Shown here: positions 35,801 through 47,800 of the stretch, piece by piece | Layout: the number at the start of each line of letters is the position of its first letter | Numbering within the stretch: the first letter of the stretch is position 1 | NCBI RefSeq assembly: GCF_000003605.2 | Contig: NW_003124896.1 | Location: 103,776-152,615 of the forward strand | Source: Saccoglossus kowalevskii | Lineage: Eukaryota; Hemichordata; Enteropneusta; Harrimaniidae | Direction: 5' to 3' | DNA: 48,840 nt | Notes under the pieces: model-generated | Database searches by the model: none | Seen by the model: only the letters and a program-made list of their open reading frames with translations | What the model was told of the DNA's origin: nothing | Translations under genes and position numbers: made by a program

Positions 35801-38800
35801 NNNNNNNNNNNNNNNNNNNNNNNNNNNNNNNNNNNNNNNNNNNNNNNNNNNNNNNNNNNNNNNNNNNNNNNNNNNNNNNNNNNNNNNNNNNNNNNNNNNN
35901 NNNNNNNNNNNNNNNNNNNNNNNNNNNNNNNNNNNNNNNNNNNNNNNNNNNNNNNNNNNNNNNNNNNNNNNNNNNNNNNNNNNNNNNNNNNNNNNNNNNN
36001 NNNNNNNNNNNNNNNNNNNNNNNNNNNNNNNNNGAGCGCCGGGTTCGAGTCACGCACGCAGTACGTATTTACTATAATTAGACATAGTCTTTTACCTTGC
36101 CGTTTATTCGGTGTTATTTGCTTACTAGTATGTGGGTTTGGGCTACAGTTCATATGTGAACGCATTTCACATGTCACTCCAATTTCAAGTGTTGATTTTG
36201 GTCAGTGTATGCATCTTTTACACATATCACAATGCAATCACTGATATCTAAATTTAAATTATTTTGCAAATCAGCCAATCGCAAAACATGGAGTACTTTA
36301 TAAATTGCACACTTAGCGTTGTTTGTGGCAATGTACATGTAGAATAAACAAACACACATACATACCATACCGGTATTAAAAGACAAGGAAGGAAGCAACA
36401 ATGTCTATGTGAAAGCACAAAGCAAGACACCAGAAAAGAAAACAGACTTTCAATTATGTGCTGGCAGTTTTACCATAAGTTAGTAGTGCTTAGAATAAAT
36501 AAAAGTGAATTATCACATACAGGCAAAATTAGAAATCAGTTTAGACAGTGTTTGCATTTAATAGTTGTTAGCGCAACACTTGTACCACCCACAGAAATGT
36601 GCCTTTGATATAATGAAATTAACTTTTGTATTCATATTGTATTTTAGATTTCCATTCACAGAAGTTGGTATACTTCAAGGTTTGTGTATTGATATTGAAG
36701 AGCAGAAAAAAAATAAAACATGTGGTGTATATGATAAAAACAATGTACCTACAGTTTTCTTAGACCTAGCACAACCAAAGACATTAACTGGGCATCACAC
36801 AAAACTGACAATGCAAATAACAACTGGTAGATCAAGTGCAAGACAAATTACAAATATAGCTCTTAAAACAGAAAGACAACCTAAAACCATGAGTAAGAAA
36901 GCAACCAAGAGTTCCAAGAAGCAATACAGAGATAGAAAAGCAATAGTAATTAATTTATAGCCTAGTTTAAAAAAATACAAATAATTACGCTTATTTAAAA
37001 TCAAAATAATTTTAAAAAATAAAGTAAAGCAAGCAATTCTATGTTTAACTCATTAGTTAAAATTTAAAAAGCAGTGTAATTATCCATGTTAATTGTAATT
37101 TGGATAGAATAAGAAAGGTTTCACAATAGCACATGTGTTGTATTACATTGGATAATCACAACAAACTCACTGAATATTGGTATGGAAGTATGGTTTTATT
37201 TGAAAAATTAATGAAGATGAAAATATAGTACATGTTCTTTAAGGATTAATATTATTGTATTTTTCAAAAAAAAAAAAATGTTACAGAATTATTGGCAAAT
37301 ACCAAAGAAACAAGAATATGGAATGATGTGTATAAGTACCATTAAAATAAAAACAGAAATAGCATGAACTTGTATTTTTTTTTTTTGTTACAATGTTTGT
37401 TAACTAAAGCTAAGATATTGCTGATGAAGTAAAATTGAAAAAAAGAAAAAATGACAATGAAAAAAGCAGCAATTACAAAGTATATTTTATAAGCTGACTG
37501 GTGAAATGTTTACTAATTGTATTATTATACAGCCAAGTTGTAGATCTTCCCATATAACAGGGACACAGTTGATTTCATTCAAAAAGCAATGTAATCATTT
37601 CTGTCCATCCATAGCTTCCACCAGAATCAACTCACCAGATACAACTCTGTCAAATCTAACTAAACAGAAAGCAACTTGCCCCAAACCAACACGATAATAT
37701 ACACTACCTGGTAATACCAATAACATAACTTATTATCGTACAACAAATTGTTTCAGACAAGGTTGCTCTGATAGGTTAAGAGAAGACAACTGCGAGCACA
37801 TGTTGCAAGGAACTACTGCACAAATCATGACAGACATGCTCAGACCATTGGAAAAGATGCTTTAACCAGAACAGTTCTCTATCACCAAATAACTTCTACC
37901 AACATGTGAACACTCACCATTTGTATGTGTGTGCACATGTATGTGTGTGGTATGGAAAATGGATTCACGAGTTGAGAATGAAAATAAAGTCATGGCAGCA
38001 TGAATATTCTGTACCAATCACAAGAATCACATCACAAGAAATGAAACAATGTTAGTAGTGCTAATAGTGATACCAAAAATACATGAATGAATCAACCTTA
38101 ATGGGAAGAACCAGCCTTTAATAAGGTTACAGTGCTGTAATTTGTACTCTAGCTAGTAATTTATGTACATCTGTGCATAGTCTAACAAAAGCATATCAAA
38201 ACAAAGTAACCTCCATGTATCAATATGAATAAAGGCCTTTTTTTTCTTATCCCAGGGATGGCACTTAAAGTGTCCAGCATATCACAAAGGAATTTCAATG
38301 CAATCCATTGAATAGCTCAATTATGAAAGTAAATTGTTCACACTTCGCAACTTCAAACACTACAATCACCACAATTGTGAGCAAAAACATGCAGCCTGCT
38401 GCATTTGCTTATGATAAATATATAATTATATACATTTTTAACCTGTGTGAAGCTTACTCAAGTTGGCAAGCTCTATGAGGAAACACAAATCCAAGGCACT
38501 TAATATAAATGCAATTTGTATAGTTTCTGTACTTATCTTGATGCTAAATAAGACTTGCTAAATCAAGTAAATCCTAATTTTATAGGCATTTTACTATTTA
38601 ACAAAATGTAAATGTTATATGTAATAATTTCACGATATCTAATTATGAACTGGCCCTTGAAAATATACAGTTCATATATTTCAATAATAATTCCATCTCT
38701 GAATCAAGGCATTTCCCCCTGTATCCTGCCATTTCAAATAAATGCATGATGATTCTTCTTTTCAAGACAAACAACTATCCTGCCCAGACACCACTTGATC

Positions 38801-41800
38801 TCCAAAAACACTTGGAAGTGAACATGATGCTACAAAATGCTACAGCCAATTTTCAACTGAATTGGATGCTCTTTTACATGTTTTGGCTAAACAATGTTGA
38901 AATTTAACTTTCATGGAATCACCATTTGGCCGACAGCTCAACATTCTGCCTCATATAAAACTGGAACATAAGAGCTATTAGTAAACTCATCTTCTGGGAC
39001 ATACACTATTTTATACCTTTTACCTCGTTTTCCAACTAAAATTGAATTCTCAGGAACATTTCTGAAATGGTCATTATTAACAAGATTAGTAGAAGGAAAA
39101 GAAAATGCTATAGATCTATCACCTAAACCATCTGCAGTGTCAGCATCACTGTTCATGTCTTTCATGGCAACACTATCTGTTTGGTTTTTCTTGGCCTTCT
39201 TTTTTTCTTTCTTGTTTTTAGGATATTCTTTATGCATGATACGATAGTATTTGGCTAGCTTTACACCATATATAATACTTGGCACATAGAAGAATACACA
39301 CCATCCAAGAGTGAACCATATTAAATTCTAGTAAAGAATATAAAGTTAATATTAGTGTATCTATAACATAAATGGCTTGAATACAAGTGATTGTTTTATG
39401 TGATTTCCTATTACAATGTTTGTCTCAAGGATGCATAAATTATACATCCCACTTTTTCCCACACAAACCTACCAACCGTACTCTGTTCATGTGGGGTCTA
39501 GTTGCATGTAGGAGATTTAGAGACTTATTCTATGTACAAGGATGACATCTATGACCTACCCCGGTATGTCCTGAGTACACGACTGATATTTTTAATATTT
39601 CCATACCCAGATAGAAGCTAAATCCATAAGTGTATTATTACAAATTGGTAATGTAAGCATTAACTGCTTGTACACTTTTAGGATTTTCTGAGAGATTTCA
39701 CTACTAAACAACTTACCAGAGCATCAATAGAATAATTACATAGTATAACCACAGCTGAATCATATATAGTTCTTACAGGCAAACAACGAGCTACTTCCTC
39801 TGTAATCTGTTGAGAAACAGAGAAAAGTCTGGTTAATTCAAAAAAATCCCTGAATGAGATATTTACTATTACAACTACAGAATTGATCATATTCATTGTA
39901 ATTTCTTCATGGCCAGAATATACACTTGAATCTTTTGAGCATGTACAAAGCTATTTTATACAGACAACTTCTCTCCACCTGAAATGTTGACAAGACAAAC
40001 CTTTTGATCAAAACCTAAAAACAACATCTGAACTGATGATGATGATGACAAATGATGTGAAAATGTATGACTAAATTTTGGGCAGAAAAAATATTCAGCA
40101 CTCAAAGGGATGAAATTTTAAATAAAAGTTATTTAGACATTAGAATTTTGTTCAATATCTAAATTAAACAAATATTGCTAGTTATTGTGGTTTTACTTCA
40201 ATTACATTTCTAACAAACATTCCTTCAATTATACAGCTGTCTGCAATGTATAATACCTCAATATTAGCATTATTTGTAGCAGTAAACTAGTTTTATTAAT
40301 TTGATAGTGTAGGGTAGGATTGTGAACCTTCAACTAAGAATCCATTCTTAATCAGTGAATTGGTATTAAAGTCTACTCCTGCATATAAGTGAGTAGTGTT
40401 GACAAGAATCTTACCTGCGTGACAGCATAATTCACGTAATCATCTGTAACTAGAAGTAATTCTTCAGCATATAAGTGAGTAGTGCTGACAAGAATCTTAC
40501 CTGTGTGACAGCGTAATTCACGTAATCATCTGTAACTAGAAGTAATTCTTCAGCATATAAGTGAGTAGTGCTGACAAGAATCTTACCTGTGTGACAGCGT
40601 AATTCACGTAATCATCTGTAACTAGAAGTAATTCTTCAGCATATAAGTGAGTAGTGTTGACAAGAATCTCCTCAGTATCATTTGAATTTATCTGATCCTC
40701 GGCTGCCTGGGCTTCAACAATTATTACATCAATACTGGATTGTATTTCATCATTTATTTTCTCTAGTGCAGTCAACTGTACAACAAGATGGTCCTTAAGA
40801 TGAAAATAATGAGAAGTTGTAATAAATACATTGAAAATATAGAGATCAAAGTAAGTACCGGTACACCTGAATGATAGTAGCATTTATCATATCAGGATAT
40901 TCCTTCACTTGTATGAGTCAAATCAAATGATAACCTTATGTTAGTTTTATTGTGTATTATTTTATCATATAGAAATATAGAAAATATAGAGATCAAAGTA
41001 AGTACCGGTACACCTGAATGATAGTAGCATTTATCATATCAGGATATTCCTTCACTTGTATGAGTCAAATCAAATGATAACCTTATGTTAGTTTTATTGT
41101 GTATTATTTTATCATTAGACAAAAAAGTAATGAATTTCCATGAGTTTCGCTTTAGAGGGTAAATTTAGGATTTGAGTACATTACAATAGTAACAAATAAT
41201 CCACTCACAGCAGCATCTTCCATGGGTTCTACCAACTCTTTGTCGATCCTTCGGAGCTCTTGAGAATCATTTGTAAGGGCCCATCGAGTTGCCTAGTGAT
41301 GAAAAGGAGAAACACAATGAATACAGAAAAGAATCTTCCCATCACAGTGAACTACATAAATGCATTACTGTTTACTATGGAAATTTATATTGTAAATGCA
41401 TTAATTATTCACTGAGTTTAAAATACGCTAAATTAAATCTACATGAACATGTAAAATAACAATAAAACTCATTAGAAATTATTAATTTTCTTCAAAAGTT
41501 ATTATAACAGTATATATGATAAATAAAAAATAAAAATATTCAAACAAATGAACTTAGAAACAGTAGCAAAATATTACTTACATCATCTGAGATATTTGCA
41601 GCTAGATTGTCAATAGTATCAGCATATTCTGTTAAATCCACATTAGTTACATTATTACTCAACTGTGGAGTGGACAATAAATACATTGATTAACCACTGA
41701 ATATTCATTACCTCTATTTTCCCAATTTTAAATGTTCAAGCCCTGGGGCTTATGATCCGGGAAGCACAGTCATCAGAATCTGTCATTCTCTCTTATGTGT

Positions 41801-44800
41801 TGAATCAGGAACACATCCATACATTCGGGTGATAAGGCGACATATAACACCATTACAAAAGTATGTACAAAATGTATTCTGATGCATGCAATAAAGTAGT
41901 CCCAAAACATCACACTCAAATAAATAAATATATGTATAGAATTTCTTCACAACTCAACAGATCTCTGTGCAAATGGGTTTAATAAAAGTAGCAAGCTATT
42001 CCTGATCAAGGGAAGAACATTGAGAAAGAAGAGTAAGAAATGTTTCAGATCAAATTTCAGTTCCATTAATATTTGAATAAATTTGGACAATAATGATCAT
42101 GGTACTATCAACTCACATGTCAAGGGTATGGTTATCTATAATAATGGTACATGTATTGTTTTATTTCCACAGAAATGAAGAATTATCACACACAGACCAA
42201 GTTTTGACATGATAGGTGTTTTTTAGTACGAACATTTGGATGGATTGACACTGGGAACTTGTTTTAATTTCTACACAGAATGTTACCAATGTGAAATTAT
42301 GTCCAGCCCATTCATTAACATAGAACTTACTGAAAAAACCCATACAAGTGAGGACAATTTTGCCAGGTTTTATATTCACCTCATCAGTAAAATCAGTAAA
42401 TGATGTGTCATTCAAAGCATCTTGGAAATCTCGTAAAGCTTTCTCCATATCAGTGGTGAATATATCAATATCCTCCAAGTTGATGTCAATAGAATCCAAT
42501 TTCTCCTCAATACCGAGTTCCTAAAAATGAAACAACATAGAATACTGAAAATACAAAACGATGATGCAGTTCTGTAATGTAAATGGTTAAAGGAATCTGA
42601 TATAGTGTTGATTTTCACCACCACCCCCCCATCAATCACAAACAATATTGTTTTTGAAAGATTTCAGATATTTTAAACAAGCAGTTTTAGTATCAGGTTT
42701 TAGTATCAGTATATAGACAAGCAGCCTGTTGGCTGAGATATCTATATATGTAATATCAAAGCAATCGGACTTGCAGTTTTTAACAAGAAGTCGAAAATAT
42801 CACTTTTTACCAAAAATGACAAAAATATTCACCAAAATTAGAGAATTGAAGATATCATCACGAAATGAACAAATCTGAGAAAGGTCTACATGTAGTATCT
42901 ATATATTTAATATCAAAGCAATTGAACTATTGGTTTTTAACAAGAAGTCGAAAATATCACTTTATACCAAAAATTACAAAAATATTCATCAAAATTAGAG
43001 AATTGAAGATATCATCACGAAATGAACAAATCTGAGAGAGGTTCACATGTAGTACCTATATATGTAGTATCAAAGCAATTGGACTTGCGGTTTTTAACAA
43101 GAAGTCGAAATTAAAGCTGCAAGCAGCGTCACAGGGTCCCCAAGCTATCACACAAACATGTATATTCCATAAATAATGACGTCACTGGATTGCCATTAAG
43201 GTAAGTTTCCATGTATTTACCTGGTTACGGTTATCGAGATATGTTTTTTTTAAAAAGATAATGAGGTATGTGCTTATGCATATTAATGACCTTGCATGAC
43301 CATATATGGTCAACTGTTATTTTAATTAAACCTCTTGCTCAACGTTATCATAATAAAACAGGATTCATCATCCTACCTGCAACAGTGTTTGAGATATAAC
43401 GATTACGCATATTAATGAGTTCACATGACCATATATGGTCATCTGTTATTTTAATCAAATGTCTTGTTCAATGTTGCCATAATAACACTAGATTCATCTT
43501 CCTAACTGCAACAGCGTTTAAGATATAACAGTTATGCATATTAATGAGCTCACATGACCATATATGGTCATCTGTTATTTTAATCAAATCTCTTTTTCAA
43601 CGTTCTCATAACACAGGATTCATCTTCTTAACTACAACAGTGCTCGAGTTATAACAGTTATGCATATTAATAAGGTTAGAAGCCCCCACCCCATGGGTGC
43701 CCAGCCACGTGGCCTAGCAGTGTGCTATTGGGGCAAAATGATGCATCTGATGACACAAATGCACTTACAAAATTTGAAAGAAATCAGACTAATATAAAAC
43801 ATATAGTTGCATAATTTCTATTTTCACAAAATTCAAGATGGCGGCCAAACCATGTGACTGATCAAAATAATATTATTTTTCTCATATGGAGCTAAGGCCA
43901 GGCATGGTAAATATGCAAACATCTAGTAGATTGGTTGAATCACCTCTGAGAAACAAATGCCCAAACTTTTGGTCAATTTTCCTTAAAATCCAAGATGGCA
44001 TCCAAACCATATGACTGATCTGAAATCTTTTTTAGGTTTCTGAAAGAGATTGATATAGAGATGCCATACAGCAATATTGAAAATAATCCCTCAAGTGTGG
44101 CATGAGTAAAAAACTACTTCCTGTTTAGAAGAAACCCAAAATGGCGGCCAAACCACGTGACCAATCATAATGAATTTCTCAAATCTAAATCTGCACTATA
44201 TGTGGAAGCTGAGTACTAAATATGAGAACATTTTACTCAGCGGTTCTGAAGAAGAAGATTTTAAAGTGTTTTTTGCTGTTTTTAGGAAAAACAAAATGAC
44301 GGGAAAAGTCACGTGACCGCTAAAGTTTTTATTGCTGATATTTATTACACATGAGTTGTACTATATTCCCTAAATAAATCTAGATGCCTAGACCCTCAGA
44401 AAGTGGTCAAACAGCCACTTCCGGTTTTATTTCAATCCAATATGGCTGCCAAACTAATTGGCCAATCAAAATTCTGAAAGCATGTTGCACCAGTTCACAT
44501 TAGGGACTATCAGTATAGAGCATTATCAGACCATTCTGTTCAGCGGCTTGACAAAAAAAGATACGGAAGAACGAAGAAAGAAAGAAAGAAAGAAAGAAGA
44601 AAAAACCGAACGATAATAATAGGGACCTAGCCCTTCGGGCTTGGGCCCCTAAAAAAACGGTCAATAAGAATAGGGGCCACGCCCTAAGGGCTTGGGCCCC
44701 TAAATATCACTTTTTACCAAAAATTACAACAATATTCACCAAAATTAGAGAATTAAAGATATCATTACAAAATGAACAAATCTGAGAAAGGTCCACATGT

Positions 44801-47800
44801 AGTACCTATATATGTAGTATCAAAGCAATTGCACTTGCGGTTTTTAACAAGAAGTCGAAAATATCACTTTTTACCAAAAATAACAAAAATATTCACCAAA
44901 ATTAGAGAATTGAAGATATCAACATGAAATGAACAAACCTAAGAGAGGTCTACCCAAGGTACATATACACCAAGTATCAAAGCATTCAGGCTTGTAGTTT
45001 TCAAGAAGAAGTCGAAAAAGTAAAACATTGACACGGACGACGACGACAGACAACAACGACAGACAATCACTCATATGATAAGCTTCGCTCGACAAAGTCG
45101 ACAGCGGAGCTAAAAAACTAGTAACTATAGTTGTAACAACACTAAACTGAACCTTAATTAGAGCAAATACTGTAAAGGGGTTAATTTTTCACTGGGTTTT
45201 AATTTGGCTTATTTTGCTGACTGGAGATTGCGCTAATTTAAAACGCACTGAACATTTCTGAAATGGTAAATCAGCGAAATTTAAACCCAGTGAAAATTAG
45301 TCATTTTACAGTACTGATACTCATCTAAGTAATCACACCTATTAAGCAGTCACAACCAATGTTCCGACTGTCAAACAAGCAACTTGACAAGACTTACCTC
45401 TTTATATTCGGTCAGTTCACTCACATTGAAGAAATGTACTAATTGTAATGCATCATACAAAGGTTCATCTCGTCCACAGTCCTCAAGGAGACCAGATACA
45501 GTCAAGTTAGAGTTCTCATCAGGATAAAGAGTATCACCCAACCAGTACCCATCTGTTATTAGTCCAGGTTGATCTATTGTCTATTGTAGAAATAACAGAT
45601 CATGGTAAATTACACTTCCTATGTATGACATTTACATTTGGGTACAAAATGTATGATAATTTTGCACCAAAGACAACAGGTGATTTTCAGTTTAGTGTAA
45701 TATCCTGCTCATTGTATGAAATGCACGGATCTAGTGTCTGCCACAAAGATCAAACAATTTGATTTGCTTTTTTTATAGCTCAATGTTGATCAGTGAGAAG
45801 GGAATATTGTGTTGAGATACCCTTACTTCATCAAAAGTTATCATAAACATTAAAATGATTGGCGTTCTGTCATCTTGTATCTGCTTGTCAAATGAGTTTG
45901 TATTGTTCTGGAACAGCATTAATTAAAACAAAATGGTCACCGATTGAGCATTATGAGTCAGACCACCAAACTAAAACACCTGTATATTTTATGACATGAT
46001 GTAGAATGAATATATACACCAATATCATATACTGATGTTGATTGTTTGAGTAAAAAATTTTTTTACAAACCTCTTCAAATAGTTCCAATGTATTCAGTGG
46101 TTCACACAGTTGAGCAATATTACCAAGTGCAAAGAACATAATCATCACCAGCAAAACCAGCAACCAAGAAAAGAAAAAAGAGAATGCAGCGCCACTGGAA
46201 AAGGTAAAAGTTTAACATTAGAAGTGAGACACATTTATAAAGATCGGACGTGAAAGTAACATCACTGTGACATCTTGTTATACGCACGAGTAATAACAGG
46301 CATGCATGGTGAAAAAAAAATATAGCAAGACACCAAATGAGTCAACCTTGAAATTATGTGATCACCAAACACAGAATCAGGCTGTATTCAAGGATACTGC
46401 TAACTCTATGTTCACAGCATAACTGCTGTTCATAATGACGAAAAAATTTAGACATTGCTAATACAACTTACGCAACCAGTGTATTTCCTCCTGCATTTGA
46501 TAATCTAGTTCTCTCCATAGGGTGTGCCGATTTCTTTGTCCCACACGTACCCATTGCCATACCAACAATGTTGAATATTACAATGAGTAAAGTCAAGCAG
46601 GCTAAACCAATGCATGTATAATACCTAAAATAATGAAATATACCGCATAGTTTTTGATATAAGAATGTACATAGTTATGAATGGTACATTAAGTGTGTGA
46701 ATAAAAATTGGCGATATTTAATAGAATCAATTCCTACCTATAATCATCAATTTGTTTGATTTTCTCCCATATGTCATCATCGTCTAGACCATTTATTTCT
46801 TCTTCAAACTGCATAAGTCAGACAAAAGTGATACTAATTATTTTAGTAAATAGCGTTTTTTAAATAACATAATCATTCTTATTCATGTTACATTTTTGGA
46901 AAAATTCAATCTTTCTATCACCTAATGCCAATTCAAGTATACAATGTATATTTGACCATTAACGTGAATGAAAATATTGTGTTTTGACAATGAGCTGTTA
47001 TCACTGTGTTTAAAAAAGCTAATGCTGCTTTTCCACCAAAATAATAATTAGAATTTTCGTTTTATATAAATCAAATATTAAATATCTAAGGTCTGCCTTA
47101 TATGATTTCTGATTTTGATCAACACAAATAAATGTGTTTTTGCTGCAGGTGTACTGTCTAAAAAAGATTATGTAAAATGTACGAGTCGTTGAGCCGATAA
47201 GCGAATAAACAAACAAACCAGATAAAGGCTACCTGTCTATTTTAGTGAAGTCCCTTGAGTGGTCACTATATCCAAGTTTGACTGTAGTTAACATCTACCA
47301 ACAGAACACCCCAGCCTTCAAACATTGTCTCATCAGGCTTACAAACATTGACTAGTTAATGAATACTTAAAGCGGAGGGGGCGTCACCTGCACAAATGTG
47401 GGAATTGAGTTCTAAGTGACGATAGGATGCTAAAACCACAAAGGCTCATGTGTAGATGCATGTTTGTGAACAACAACAACGACTATAGTCGTTTCCCACA
47501 TGCGCAGGTGACAACTCCATCGCTTAAAAAAGTCACTTACATCTTGCACAAAATCATCCAATTCATGAAATCCGTCTTCGGTTTGATTTTGAAAATCATT
47601 TAATGCTACCAACACCTCATCCACAAAATCTTGTGTTTCGTTGTTTATTTTTTCAGGAATACTGTCAAAGTTTTCTCTAGCCTAAAATTTGTTTAGAGAA
47701 ATATATATGTTAGAGAAGTTTGAGGAATTTCAATTCAAAGAGAAAAAGCATTTTCCAACACTGAAAGAATTTACTAAAACATACAAAATCAACCATGTCA

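Larger units (their letters stand above)
31846..39023 (-). other. Large intron between TM5 exon and tail exon 1
   Basis: About 7.2 kb in the long isoform. Contains a foldback MITE, telomere-like ccctaac/gggtta words at 33950-34110, the SINE/gap region and coding-like plus-strand ORFs at 36642-37863. Further tail exons could be hidden in the gap. Confidence 0.5.
42738..45118. repeat. 157-bp minisatellite with unique tail
   Basis: Unit marker gcaatt/gcaat occurs at 42761, 42918, 43075, 44825 and 44982. The spacing is exactly 157 bp except for the third interval, which is 157 plus 1,593. Units carry tttttaacaagaagtcgaaa and agagaattgaagatatcat. The tail (45030-45118) has acgacgacgacagacaacaa and gcttcgctcgacaaagtcga, which folds back (agctt-cgct...agcggagct). 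Confidence 0.9.

Noticed and set aside
34902-36177. Long open frames of about 350-380 codons across the gap, on both strands
   Set aside because: They run through 950 N bases; the real sequence on either side is SINE.
36371-36404. Possible 34-nt prominin tail exon (minus, good pyrimidine tract and gtatgg donor)
   Set aside because: Phase 0 to 1 does not fit the phase-1 exit of the TM5 exon; the in-phase reading has a stop.
36795-37004. Hydrophobic minus-strand ORF resembling a membrane segment
   Set aside because: T-rich antisense of an A-rich stretch; no splice sites in the phase of the prominin gene and no prominin motif.
37918-38008. Possible extra prominin tail exon (minus, ends aaatg|gtgagt)
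   Set aside because: Open only if entered in phase 0; entry in phase 1, as needed, gives a stop. The sequence is partly a GT-rich simple repeat.
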